From Adiantum capillus-veneris (taxonomy: Eukaryota; Streptophyta; Polypodiopsida; Polypodiales; Pteridaceae), in NCBI GenBank assembly GCA_014529385.2, contig CM043952.1, positions 64,218,870 to 64,282,869 of the forward strand: DNA of 64,000 nt, given 5' to 3'. Position numbers and translations under genes: made by a program. Under the pieces are notes generated by a model. It was given only the letters and a program-made list of their open reading frames with translations, searched no databases and had not been told where the DNA came from. Each line of letters begins with the position of its first letter. Positions within the stretch are counted from its first letter, which is position 1. This document shows, piece after piece, positions 34,651-45,881 of this stretch.

Positions 34651-35476
34651 GGTTAGAGCTGCAACGGGAACTAGAACTCTGCTTAGAACAAATGCCAGAT
34701 AATGTTCTTCCAATTCATTCAACTAAAATTCATCACTTACACTGCAAGAAATGTTTGAGAAACTGATAAAGACTTGAGTCTTTCTACCCAAAACCCTACA
34801 AATTCAAGAAACTGACTTAATAGCGTGCATTTTAATGTAGAGAACGCTACAAACAAAGCTTGAAGAAAACAAAGGCAACAATCCGGAGAACATCCCGCAG
34901 AATGGGAAGACAACAAAGTGTTGCAAGATTTTTTATGATTTCTGTGAGGACTCAGAAAGATTGCAAGCCATCATTTGTCATGGACAACAAAGTGTTGCAG
35001 AGTATGAGGATCAAAACAACAGAAGGGAAACCAACCTGCAATGGCGTCGCAAAGTCGGACAGAAACTCGCAAGCTGTGAATCGCGATCTCTCCACACAGG
35101 TGTAATCAACGTGTCGAAGCCGGTAACGGAAGCAAGACTGTGGAACCACCTAGGGTTCGCAAAGAGTCGGAGGCTTTACCAATAAGCTTCGCACCACCAA
35201 CACAAACACACAAACACACACACACACAAATGGACCTTATAGCCTAGTAGCTTTAAGATTACCTTATAGCTGGACTCTCCACACGCACACACAGAGAAGT
35301 CGCACTCTCCACACGCATACAAACTTTCATACTAAGGTCCGTAATTTACTAGTGAGTAATCAAATTATACAGATCTCGAGAGACTTTTGAGAAGGACTAT
35401 TGAGCTTGAGAGCAATGTTAACAAAAGAAAGGTTTAATCAAAACATAATCAAAGCGTACAAAAGGAAACAACAAAC

Positions 35477-35716
35477 CTGGAGATTGGCAAAACAAGATCC
35501 ATCATTAACCTCCAAGAAAGCAAAGCTACCCTTGCCTTGCTCTCATCCCGTCTTAACCCACCCTCCAATGGTCACGCATTGACCAATAAGACCAACGCCA
35601 CCATCTGGACGACCTAGGATGGACTTGATAATTACTCTCCTAAAGTACTTAGCCTACTGAACCTCATGAACCTTGGAAATTTTATCTGTGTAGGTAATTT
35701 CTTTGCAGTCCCCCAT
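35477..35716 (-). pseudogene. AsnRS exon 1 copy with nonsense codons
   Basis: Full-length exon from ATG 35716-35714 to CAG before the donor at 35477. A TAG interrupts it after VHEVQ near 35655. A TGA replaces the CGA of the family motif KTGREQ near 35545. Both the length and the splice site are kept, so only coding was lost. Confidence 0.8.
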
Positions 35717-36520
35717 GGCTAGAGCTGCTAGAACTCTGCTTAGAACAAATGCCAGATAATATTCTTCCAATTCGTTCAACTAAAATTCATCACTTACACT
35801 ACAAGAAATGTTTTGAGAAACTGATAAAGACTTGCAGTCTTTCTACCCAAAACCCTACAAAGTCAAGAAACTGACTTAATAGCGTGCATTTTAATGTAGA
35901 GAACGCTACAAACAAAGCTTGAAGAAAACAAAGGTAGCAATCCGGAGAACTTCCCATAGAATGGGAAGACAACAAAGTGTTGCAAGGTTTTTTATTATTT
36001 CTGTGAGGGCTCAAAAAGATTGCAAACCATCATTTGTCGTGGTCATCATTTGTTGCAGAGTATCATGGTCAAAACAACAAAAGGGAAACCAACCTGCAAT
36101 GGAGTCGCAAAGACGGACAAAAACTCACAAGCTGTGAATCGCGGTCTCTCCATACAGATGTAATCAACGTGTCGAAGATGGCAACGGAAGCAAGACTGTG
36201 GAACCGCCTAGGGTTCACAGAGAGTCGGTGGCTTTACCAATAAGCTTTGCGCCACCAACACACACACACAAATTGACCTTATAGCCTAGTAGCTTTAAGA
36301 TTACCTTATAGCCGGACTCTCCACACGCACACAGAGAGAAGTCGGACTCTCCACACGCACACAAACTTTCATACTAAGTTCCATAATTTACTAGTGCGTA
36401 ATCAAATTATACAGATCTCGAGAGACTTTTGAGAAGGACTAGTGAGCTTGAGATCAACGTTACAACAAAAGGAAGGTTTAATCAAAACATAATCAAAGCA
36501 TACAAAAGAAAACAAAAAAC

Positions 36521-36760
36521 CCGGAGATTGGCAAAACAAGATCCATCGTTAACCTCCAAGAAAGCAAAGCTACACTTGCCTTGCTCTCATCGCGTCTTAA
36601 CCCACCCTCCAATGGTCATGCATTGACCAATAAGACCAACGTCACCATCTGGACGACCTAGGATGGACTTGATAATTACTCTCCTGGAGTACTTGGCCTG
36701 CAGTACCTCATCAACCTTGGAAATTTTATCAGTGTAGGTAATTTCGTTGCAATCCCCCAT
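36521..36760 (-). pseudogene. AsnRS exon 1 copy with a nonsense codon
   Basis: Starts at ATG 36760-36758 (MGDCNEITYTDKISKVDEVL) and stays open to GGWVKTR, then hits TGA where the better copy has CGA (Arg of KTGREQ). The terminal CAG codon is CGG here. The TGA position is shared with the 35.5-kb copy, so the mutation predates their duplication or arose twice at a CpG. Confidence 0.8.
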
Positions 36761-37278
36761 GATTACAGCTACAACCAGAATTAGAACTCTGCTTAGAACA
36801 AATACCAGATAATGTTCTTCCAATTCATTCAACTAAAAGAAACTGACAAAGACTTGCAATATTTCTACCCAAAACCCTACAAATTCAAGAAACTGACTTA
36901 ATAGCGTGCATTGCAATGTACAAAACGCTACAAACAAACCTTGAAGAAAACAAAGGCAACAATTTGGAGAACATCCCGCAGAATGGGAAGACAACAAAGT
37001 GCTGCAAGGTTTTTCATGATTTCTGTGAGGGCTCAGAAAGATTGCAAGCCATCATTTGTCGTGGACAGCAATGTGCTGCAGAGTATCATGGTCAAAACAA
37101 AAAAAGGGAAACCAACCTGCAATGGCGTCACAAAGATGGGCAGAAACTCGCAAGCTGTGAATCGCGATCTCTCCACACAGATGTAATCAACGTGTCGAAG
37201 CCAGCAACGGAAGCAAGATTGTGGAACCTCCTAGGGTTTGCAGAGAGCCGGAGGCTTTACCAATAAGCTTTGCGCCGC

Positions 37279-37280
<2 letters not shown>

Positions 37281-37330
<50 letters not shown>
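37281..37330. repeat. (CA)n microsatellite inside the exon-1 array
   Basis: About 25 AC units upstream (minus strand) of an exon-1 unit. The same site carries only a few units at 35213 and 36262. Confidence 0.9.
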
Positions 37331-37333
<3 letters not shown>

Positions 37334-37580
37334 AAATCGACCTTATAGCCTAGTAGCTTTAAGATTACCTTATAGCCGGACTCTCCACACGCACACACAG
37401 AGAAGTCGGACTCTCCACGTGCACACAAACTTTCATACTAAAGTCCATAATTTACTAGTGCGTAATCAAATTATACAGATCTCAAGAGACTTTTGAAAAG
37501 GACTAGTGAGCTTGAGATGATACAACAAAAGGAAGGTTTAATCAAAACATAATCAAAGCATACAAAAGAAAACAACAAAC

Positions 37581-37664
37581 GTGGAGATTGGCAAAGCAAG
37601 ATCCATCGTTAACCTCCAAGAAAGCAAAGCTACCCTTGCCTTGCTCTCATCCCGTCTTAACCCA
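37581..37664 (-). pseudogene. AsnRS exon 1 copy cut by copia element 2
   Basis: Only the last third of the exon remains, from the KTG(R)EQ region to the donor (CAC before GT). At 37664 the sequence turns into the integrase region of copia element 2. Confidence 0.75.
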
Positions 37665-38400
37665 TCAATGAAAGTCACGAAGTAAAGGTAATTTACCAAG
37701 GACGGAGTTCGCATGGGCCCACAAACATCACTATGCACAAGCTACAACCTGCATGTGGCCCTAAACTGAACCATCCTTTGGAAACTTAGAATGTTGTATC
37801 GTACCCAAAATACAGCCTTCACAAACATGTTTCACAGGTGCTTCAAGAGGAGGCAAAGAAGGAATCATATCAGATTTTTACAAACGCAACAAACTGGCAA
37901 AATTTAGATGACCAAAAACGTGCATGCCAAAGTTTTTCATCTGGAATAGCCTTTGAATCCACAACTGCATTTGCAAAATTTTGCCCACACTTGTTATACA
38001 AAGTGACCTTATACAGCCCACGGTATAAAATACCATGTGCAATAAATTCATTATCGAAACAAAGATCATGTACTGTACATTTGTCATCCACAAATTTGAT
38101 TACAAGACCAAGTCTAGCAAGTGCAGATACAGATATTCTTCTTGATCCCAGATACATAAAGTGTATCAACAAGTGTGAAAGATCTGCCGTATGCAGTAGT
38201 AAGCACAATCTTTCCAACTCCCTGAACCGGATAAGAGGCATTGTTGGCACAAGTGACTGAATTCTCATGAGGGACAGACTCGAGAGAGGTGAACAAATCA
38301 TGATGTAAGGTGATGTGTTTTGTAGCACCACCGTCAAAATACCATACATGTGAATCTGCAGCAAAACTGACATGCATGCATCATGCACATCAAGATTATA
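37665..38400 (-). pseudogene. Copia element 2: protease and start of integrase
   Basis: The protease motif reads WYFDGGATKHITLHHDLF, with Gly in place of the Ser of D-S-G-A. GVGKIVLTTAYGRSF follows, and then, in a shifted frame, LARLGLVIKF, CGQNFANAVVDSKAI and LWHARFW (pre-integrase, with the LWH block). The integrase starts HSDVCGPMRTPSL, then YFVTFIDG, and ends at the junction with AsnRS. The second integrase motif and everything beyond are missing. Confidence 0.85.
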
Positions 38401-38419
38401 GGTAAAACTCTGCACTTAA

Positions 38420-39425
38420 AGCCCATTCTGCATCAACGTCAGCATCACAATCTCCTTTCACAGAAGACTCAACAATAGCTGCATTTGTAGTGGAACCAGC
38501 ATTTGCAGTGGAACCACCCTCTTTCTTCTTAGCCTCTTTGGCCTTTAACTTAGGACATTGCTTGATCAAGTGATCATTAGCTTCACAATAACGCCCTTAT
38601 CACCAGAATTTCCAGACGAATTGATGCCATCAGAAGCATTAGAAACGGGTGATTTTTCACTCGCAGAAGAACCATGAGAAGTGGTTGCATTGCTATTACC
38701 ACCTTTTCTTTGAGCATCAATAAAGGCATGTTCAACTACACGTTGTCTAGTCCTATATTTTTTGAAAAGTGGATCTTGCCAACAGCAATGTGCAAAATGC
38801 ATCAAACTTGACAACTTCAGGATTTCCTTGGGTCATAAGTCTCCAAGTACTAGCAAAAGTCTTGTAAGAATCTAGCAAGGCATCAAGAACGGTCTGCACA
38901 AGGAAACTGTCCGAAATGACTTCACCTACAGAAATAAGTTTCTCATTGATATCCTTGACACCAGCAAGAAAAGTGTCCATATCATCTTCCTCATGCATAA
39001 TCTTCGACTCTAGCTCTTTACGCAGCAATGCAATTTTTGCCTCATTGCGGCTTGCATAAAGACCAACCAGAATATCCAAAGCCTGTTTTGCAGATTTCGC
39101 TGAGCGAATGTGAGGCGTAATGGTGCGCTTCACAGACAACGCAATCAACGCATGAGCATGTGCATCCTTTACATCCCAACGAGCTTGTTCTGCCGTAGGC
39201 AAACAACTATAACAGCACCAATCCTTGCAGCAAGACCTGCAACATCCTCAACATCGCCTACATCCTCAAAACTAGGATGTACATCAATGCCCTACACAAT
39301 ATTCCAGACGCCCTTTGACACAAGAACATGTTGCATCAGGTAAACGCACATAGGGTAATTGTCCCCATCCAATTTATCCTCAACAACAAACATCTTGAAA
39401 ACATACGTGTTGTTGTCAGCTATGG
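38420..39425 (-). pseudogene. Copia element 2: Gag, start codon mutated
   Basis: ADNNTYVFKMFVVEDKLDGD matches the start of element 1 Gag, but the initiator reads ATA instead of ATG. The 39202-38753 frame is a good plant copia Gag core (ITPHIRSAKSAKQALDILVG, ESKIMHEEDDMDTFLAGVKD, SFLVQTVLDALLDSYKTFAS). A zinc-knuckle remnant (CEANDHLIKQCPKLK) lies near 38575. At least one frame change separates these parts. Confidence 0.8.
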
Positions 39426-39784
39426 TAAATGATGCACCTAATGTGAAAACTACCCGAAAGAGGAGAAACGAAGTGAGAACAAGACGTGCTATATAGCACA
39501 AACCATAGAAGACTGTAAGGAACCTGTTATTCAAAAAACGGCACTGACAAAAATTCTGTACAAAATGACGAAATAGCCTGTGCAGTACTACCTATAGTGG
39601 AAACAGAGGTGGAAATGAGCCCGAATCAAAAATTTGAGCAGACTAAGCTCTTCAAGCTATCTCGAAATGTTTGTCGACCTGCAAACGCTCACCAAAGCTC
39701 ACTGAATTCGAAGAAAGTGAGCAGGCATGTGCTAGAGTTATTGGTGACTAAGCCCGAGAAGACGCAACCTGCTCCGATACCGAT

Positions 39785-40030
39785 TGTTGGAATTAGGGTT
39801 GCAGGGAAACACACACAACTTGGAGAAGACGAAAGAAACTCAAGGCACACAACAGAGAGTATTACTTAGTGTGAAATGGAAAGATAAATAGCCCTAGAAT
39901 GATGTGCATATATACAATGCACGAGGGGGGGGGGGGGGGGGCGGGGGGGGGGACCTCTTAGTGAGGAAAAAAATGCCACGGCAGTCCCAAGTGTGTTCAC
40001 ACACATCACTACCACATGTATATGGTAACA
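39785..40030 (-). repeat. Copia element 2 LTR (246 bp)
   Basis: Minus-strand ends TGTTACCATATACATG and CCTAATTCCAACA. It contains a G/C homopolymer-like tract at 39925-39952 that is absent from the element 1 LTR and may be a slippage or assembly feature. Confidence 0.85.
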
Positions 40031-41331
40031 GAGCACTGGTTGTATTTATTGAAGGAATTCTTATTAGAACTTGGCAAAATAATTATTGGCAAGAGAAAGG
40101 TTGTGAGGTTCAAAAGGTGTGTACATAGAGAACACTCATAGGAAATTAGGAGTTGGTGTCCACATCCATGTGTGATATTATGTCACCAGAGGGAACGAGG
40201 CATGTACTAGCTAGTTTCAAGTACAACAATATTTTTAGTCAGTTTTTGCATTGATTCTTCTTTGAAAAATGTCTTTACCTCTTCCACATGGAAATCACGG
40301 AGCCGGCATTCTCTAAATCGGTATCACACAATGAAGGTAATGAATTTGAGAGTCACATTAAGGATCTTTATTTTTATATCAATGTGCTACATGAATGCGC
40401 TCATCACGGGCATTCTACAGAAGCATCATTAAAATTTTGCATGCTCTGCATTGAGATATAATCATTCATTGAGATCCTACAAAAACATCATTAAAATTTT
40501 GTATTCTCTGTATTGAGATATAATCATACATTGTCAACGATCGTGAAGGCTTATTCACTCTACTAATGTTGCTTCCATAACCTACATGTTGTTGCCCAAA
40601 AATTGTTTTGATCATCACCCCCAAATCTTTTTAACTACCTTCTCCACATCCTATGACCATTGTGTGCCACGAGGTTTCCATCCCTTAATGAAATGGGGGA
40701 GAAGCTCTTACCCTCTGACATGACCTTCAATGTTCTCCATTCTTGAAGGGTAGAGTTTGATGGGCAAAGACTTAAAGTATGGCTCAAGCATGTCGATTGG
40801 TTCCTAAGAGTTAAGAGACTTGTATGCCTTGTATATCTTTGATGGTATTAATATAAACATCTATTCTTCCCATTTTCTTCAAGGAAAATACTTAAACAAA
40901 ACCAGATGTTAAACAAGATGTAGTTCTGCTCTTTGAATTTATATGTGGTCATGGAATAGACATCAGTTTGCCGAAAGTGTCATGCATACGGCAACCACAA
41001 GTAAAATCACCAGATCCACGAAACACTGCCTAGACACCCGAAATACTTCCGTTATTTTCAGGAGAAGTGCTCAAGGCACAAGGCTAATGTCCCGGGTTCA
41101 AGCTTAGGAGGGGAAGGGGCATTGGACAGCTCACACATCCTCAGCCGGTCGATCCCCTCCCACCCTGCCTGTAGAAAAAATAAATCCTTCTCATTGCAAA
41201 AAGGCCAAGCCTTTTGGCCTCTTAATAGATTGAGCAGGCAGGCCATCTATTTTTAGACCCATAATGTAGTATAGGATTTTTAATCCTTGGCAATGAAGCC
41301 CCCACAAAAATACACTTTCAGGAAGGTACTT
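40031..41331. other. Gene-free stretch downstream of AsnRS, with a 62-bp duplication
   Basis: Non-coding. The text CATCATTAAAATTTTG through GAGATATAATCAT occurs twice, starting at about 40424 and 40486. The 3' untranslated region of AsnRS (minus strand) presumably lies just below 41332. Confidence 0.5.
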
Positions 41332-42373
41332 CTAAAAGTCTGCTTTGCCTGGATATCTTGGGAACGGTATACTATCTTGATTGTTTTCTAAACCTGTGGC
41401 GAAAAGAATCATCCTCTCAAAGCCAAGCCCGAATCCTGCGTGCTTCACTGTCCCATATCTTCGCAGCTCCAAATACCAGTCATAAGGCTCTTGAGGTAAT
41501 CCCATTTCTTTCAATCTGCAGCAACCATATTCACAAGACGCATCAAGCTACAAGCACCAAGATGCACAAGGATGACCAAAAAACAACTTTGTCATCAAAG
41601 ACCACCTCTTTTCCAAGCATTCGACACGTTCCTCCCTTTGACTCCCACCTACCAGCTCTCCCACCTGCAAATTAGAAAAGCAAATACTTTTTTACTTTCT
41701 CACACACAACCTCACTTGCCTCACAAAAAAAGACCAGGATGCATACAAGCCTTTTTGTTTGTTCTCGAACCATTTAAAAGTCTACCTTAGGTCAGTTACA
41801 TCCTTTTAATTTACAAGCTGAGTCAAGCACATAAAGCACACTTGAGGTACATAGCAAGACAAGAAGCATGTGAAATGGCTGAAACTTGAGCGGTCCTTGA
41901 CTTGATGCTCAGTCTGCTGGTTGAGGAAAGAGACTCTTAAACATCAAGGACGGGTGCCTTCAAAACAGCCTGCTAAGGGGCACCACGAGACTCAGAGCTC
42001 CAAAGCAAGATTGTTGGCACATGCAAGCTGGTACTCAACTGGCAGGCTAGGACTTGACGTTCAAACAGCTAAGCAGACAGAAGATGGAAAACCATCTCAC
42101 AAGCACGTTCTGGCTGACACAGGTCACCTCAAGTAAATCAGGCTAAAAACATTCACCAGCCACTATAAAATATAAACCGAACAAAGCTAGCAATCCTGCT
42201 TTCCTCATCCTTTGCACCAACTTCACCCCAAACGTGAGCTTTATAAGGATGGAGTTAACAAAATCTTTGAAGAGCTCGGCAGTTCAATCACTCCAACCCA
42301 AGGTTACCTTGGGCACCAGAACATCGATTGCAGCAACTGTTTTGCCATCCTCATTGAGCCGCATGTAAAAGGC
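41332..42373 (-). pseudogene. Asparaginyl-tRNA synthetase, 3' exons 6b to 8
   Basis: Class II synthetase that charges tRNA-Asn in the cytosol. Exon 6b (42308-42373) encodes YMRLNEDGKTVAAIDVLVPK and ends before GTAACC. Exon 7 (41606-41664) encodes VGELVGGSQREERVECLEKR. Exon 8 (41332-41515) encodes [20 protein letters not shown] and then [15 protein letters not shown] (class II motif 3, with its ATP-binding Arg), ending KADF and TAG at 41334-41332. Phases across 6/7/8 agree (AG+A gives Arg). Exon 6 is cut at 42373 by the LTR element; its first half lies at 53120-53188. These exons show no stops. The gene copy is a pseudogene because of the insertion and upstream frameshifts. Confidence 0.9.
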
Positions 42374-43251
42374 TGTTGACCGCTGGGTCAACAACACAAC
42401 ATAACTCAAGTTTCGTACCTTTCAGAAGCCGGGGTGCAATGGCACTTCCAGATTGTAAATACAAAGCCATTTGATCCTTTCAACCCCATTTTTGGTTAAA
42501 CCTAAGGTAGCCTTAGTATATAAGGTACTTAGGTCATTTTGTAAAGAGACTTTTATCATAATCAAAACTTAGCGCTGCCGTCTACTGTGTGTGAGAGAGA
42601 AAGAGAGTGAGCGTGAGCTTCATCCTCTCGCTACGCCCGGCTCACTCAACGCATTGGAGATCCGACTGCACCATTGCTGTAGGCTCGAGGAGAGCTACGC
42701 GACAACGCCAAGCATTCCACGCGAGACGAAGCGCACACGCTGACGCATCTACGAGCTATTTGTGGCCGTAAGTGTATCAAACGATGTCTGTTTTCTACAT
42801 GCTAGTAGTCTATAGAATCGTGGCGACATAAGCTACGCATAGGAACTCATAAATTTCAGTTTCGGGCACTTTCAAAATTCTGCTCTGTCATCCTACGCGT
42901 TTTCCGCAGATGGGTTTAGAGTGAGGGTTTTGAGTGTAGAAGCTTAGGGACAGGTGTATCCTAGTGAGGGGATGGTGTTCCTTAAGTTTCGTACAAATCT
43001 GGCATGATTAGGTGAGTTACCTTCCGCATGTGTGTATGTGGCTAGGTGGTGTAGTTGAGAGCAGTGAGGTTCTTGATTGTGGTTTAGTTGGCCTTCCTGA
43101 GTCTTGTATGTGTAGGATGGTCTCAGCCTGACAAGCTGAAGAGATTTCCTCCGTGTACCTATCGTGTCATCTGTGTCCTCGATTGACATTATGTTGATCT
43201 AGGTAGTGTTTGCATGCACTTCATGGGTGTGTGAGTCGCTCCCGTCCAACA
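42374..43251 (+). repeat. 5' LTR of the non-autonomous element
   Basis: 878 bases. A TATA box (TATATAA, 42517-42523) follows GGTTAAACCTAAGGTAGCC. GA-rich leader text (GTGAGAGAGAAAGAGAG) lies near 42591. It contains ATCCTACGCG (about 42889), half of the leader palindrome. Compared with the 3' LTR it lacks 79 bases after TTTCGTACC (near 42420). Confidence 0.9.
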
Positions 43252-43271
43252 TTGGCGCTGGTGCCGGGGAC
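43252..43271 (+). promoter_or_regulatory. Primer-binding site, tRNA-Asp-like
   Basis: TTGGCGCTGGTGCCGGGGAC directly follows the LTR. It resembles the TGGCGCCGTTGCCGGGGA site used by plant Athila/Tat-type elements (3' end of tRNA-Asp) with a few differences. The tRNA identity is inferred. Confidence 0.65.
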
Positions 43272-43680
43272 ACAAGGACCTAAGTAGGTTTCCTACTAAC
43301 ACTCGTGTGATGGTTGCTTGATTTAGTTTTGGCTAAAGAAAGCGTTTTTCTTAAGTGGATCCGAAAGAGGATATTCCGTGATCAAGTGGATAGCCAGGAA
43401 GCGTGTGTCTTGCCGAGGGTCTGCGACTAGATAGGTTTAGTTAGGATCTGTGGATTAGAGTAGTTGTTGGTGGTCAAGGGATTTGTGAGGTGATAAAAGC
43501 GTTTACTAATCCGTGTGTGGCAGTGAAGCGTTTTTCTACTCATAGATGCAAAACCCCATATGATTTGTAGGAGTAGCTTTAGGTAAGTGATCCGATTCTA
43601 ATCTAGAGCTATTCAGCATTGAATTATTTTCTAAAGTGCTTGATTGCATTTGAAATCACAACCTGCAATTCTGTAAACAT

Positions 43681-45094
43681 AGACATCCTACGCGTAGGAT
43701 GTCTCAAAGGGGGTTCTGGAGACCAAATTTGAAAATTCTGACTGCACCAGTGGGTTCAGAGGGTAGGTTTTACCCTAGTAACATATTGACTTGGGTGTTT
43801 TTCTCTATTTTTGTTGACCAAAAGCCAAAAGGCGGAGTCAGAAAACGTAAAATTTCAGAAACGGCTTAATTGAGTGATTTTTGCATGTTTTTGCAATTGT
43901 GAAGCATACTTGCACTTGCTGAGAGCATAAGGAAGCATCATGGACACTTCAGTCTCAAAAAATCAGCAGTAGACATCCTACGCGTAGGATGTATACAGGG
44001 TGATCTGGTGGAAATTTTGAAAATCTGAGTTGACAAGTGTGTTTAGAAGGTAGGTTTTACCCTATTTACACCTGGAAAGTCACAATTTGACCAAATTTTG
44101 ACAGATCAAAGCCAAAAGACGAGAATTGCCAGACATCCTACCCAAATTGTGCCAAGGCATTATTCCAAGACCAAAACCATAGGATGGTTGCAGGAGCATG
44201 ATCTGCATGATATATTGAGTGACTGAGAGAGTTTTCATCTCATTTGGGGGAGAAACGGGGGTCCTAAGCAGACTTTAGCACTTTTTACTGAAAAAGGCAA
44301 GAACAGCTAAAATTTGGGACTTTTGAAATCCAAACTCAAATCTAAGCATACCACTGGGTTACTGACATCAAGGGGAAGCTGTGGGACAAGTCTGGGGTCA
44401 AACAGGCCAAAAAGACATCCTACGCGTAGGATGTCTTGTGTGTGATTTAAGACTCTAAACACATTTCTGAGCATACCAGAGTGATCAGCACCTTAAGGAG
44501 AGTCTGTGGTTCAAATTTGGGGCAATTCTAAGCAAAAAGATTTCCTACGCGTAGGATGTCTAAGGCATAATTCTGAAACCAAAATCCTATTGTGACGATA
44601 CCATGCTGTTGTATAGCCTTAGGCAAGCCTCCTAGTCAAATCTGGTCCAATTTGGAGTTGATTTGACTTAGGAATTCATCAAAACAGACATCAGGCTTTT
44701 GGAACAGATTCTTGATCATTTGACCAACCTATAGGTGTTAGAATCAAAAAGTAAAAATAGCTGTGAGTTTAGCACATCAAGGGGAAGCTACAGTGCAAGT
44801 TTGGACAAAATCTGAGCAGTTAGACATCCTACGTGTAGGATGTCTCCAGCTTGATTTAGGACTCTAAACCAACTTATGAGCACACCACTGTGATCAGCAC
44901 ATCAAGGAGAAGCTAGGGTGAAAATTTCAAGTCATTCTGAGCAAAAAGACATTCTACGCGTAGGATGTCTCAAGGCCATTTTCAGTTCCAAAGGAAATTC
45001 TGAGCATACCATTGTGTTGCTGGACTTAAGCGGAGTCTCTGGACCAAATTTTGTTAAATTTTGAGCATATAGACATCCTACGCATAGGATGTCT
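43681..45094 (+). repeat. Leader array of a 24-bp palindrome within ~125-290-bp repeats
   Basis: The half-site AGACATCCTACG followed by its exact reverse complement CGTAGGATGTCT occurs at 43681-43704. Near-perfect copies lie at 43971-43994, 44413-44436, 44538-44561, 44822-44845, 44947-44970 and 45071-45094, with a lone left half at 44131-44141. Spacings are 290, 160, 282, 125, 284, 125 and 124, so the array is built of units of about 125-145 bases. Flanking text is also repeated (GAGCATACCA, GATCAGCAC, AAGGAGAAGCT, TCTGAGCAAAAAG). It lies between the primer site and the Gag start, in the untranslated leader. Confidence 0.9.
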
Positions 45095-45548
45095 CTAGGC
45101 CAGTTTTAGGGTCCAACAGTAATTTTGACCATACATGAGTGTTCACAGTCTCACAGAGATCCCAAATCTTCTTTTAAATTTGAATTTGGACTCATTTTGA
45201 CCATTCTAAACTGCAATTCACTGTTTTGGCCATAACTTTCACAAACGGTATCGGATTAGAAAAGTTTTTATATCAAAACGTAGCTTGAGAGCGGCTCTAC
45301 AGATCTTAGAGCAAAACTTGAACTAAATGTATGCCTACGGCAACCATTTAGTTCAACTTTGAAAAAAACGTCGTTTGAGGCCTCAAATTCATCCGCAAGT
45401 TAGGGGTGTCTAAAAGCGACAATTTGCGAGAATTGTGACGAAACGGTTGCGGTTTTGGACATAGTTTCGACTTTTTCCTAACCAAAGCACTTGAACACAG
45501 TGGACTAAGTCTACTTGAACCAAGCAAAAGCTCTTAAGCCCAGAAATC

Positions 45549-45881
45549 ATGTCTACCCTAGATTCAAACGCAGCTTACACAAGCTTGGAGATCCCGACGA
45601 TAGAGGAATATCCTCCCACAATGGATCTTCCAAACTTGCAATTGATAAAGATCCATCTTGTTGAGAGAGTTTGGATGATTGGTCATGAGAGTGAAGGACT
45701 ATATAGATACATTGACGACAATGAGGTCAATCTTTATAGGTGCTCAGATCCATACCTAGAAGAGATAACGGATTACAAGCTCTTATATGTCTACACATAC
45801 GGAGTTGACTGTCAATGGAGATCTATAGTTGTCGACAAGTATGGACGAGACTACAGAGTTGTAGAAAGCACAAATCCATAG
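45549..45881 (+). CDS. N-terminal segment of the element's Gag polyprotein
   Basis: A 110-codon ORF starting MSTLDSNAAYTSLEIPTIEE, rich in Tyr, Asp and Glu. It ends in a TAG (45879-45881), but the same frame continues through the Gag core at 45927. I therefore take it as the first part of one ancestral polyprotein interrupted by CAG-to-TAG-type mutation. No known domain is recognised in this stretch. The long untranslated leader (2.3 kb) precedes it. Confidence 0.6.
   Translation: MSTLDSNAAYTSLEIPTIEEYPPTMDLPNLQLIKIHLVERVWMIGHESEGLYRYIDDNEVNLYRCSDPYLEEITDYKLLYVYTYGVDCQWRSIVVDKYGRDYRVVESTNP

Larger units (their letters stand above)
33610..37664 (-). repeat. Tandem array: about four 1-kb copies of the AsnRS 5' region and exon 1
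   Basis: The landmark AAACTTTCATACTAAG recurs at 34325, 35321, 36363 and 37428 (periods 996, 1042 and 1065). Each unit holds, on the minus strand, a CA/TG run, a 5' leader with AACCCTAG-type text, a segment ending in TTGCAGTGTAAGTGATG, exon 1 and the start of intron 1. A single further copy lies at 16.2-17.1 kb. The array is cut by copia element 2 at 37664 and ends in a partial exon at 33610. Confidence 0.9.
37665..40030 (-). mobile_element. Ty1/copia element 2, 3'-truncated, one LTR
   Basis: Minus-strand order: LTR 40030-39785, primer site (CGGTATCGGAGCAGG, near 39783-39769), Gag, protease, pre-integrase region, and the first residues of integrase ending at 37665 inside an AsnRS exon-1 copy. 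RT, RNase H and the 3' LTR are absent. It has the same family and orientation as element 1. Confidence 0.85.

Noticed and set aside
33868-37266. Plus-strand ORFs repeated in the exon-1 array (KKTKATIRRTSRRMGRQQ type)
   Set aside because: Antisense of the AsnRS 5' leader, repeated because the unit is. The minus strand has the real family match.
42944-43189. 81-codon minus-strand ORF in the 5' LTR
   Set aside because: Lies inside the LTR and lacks any motif; LTRs of this class are non-coding.
43681-45094. Regularly repeated palindrome considered as a CRISPR array
   Set aside because: Spacing is irregular, spacers are themselves related, the context is a plant retrotransposon leader, and there are no cas genes.
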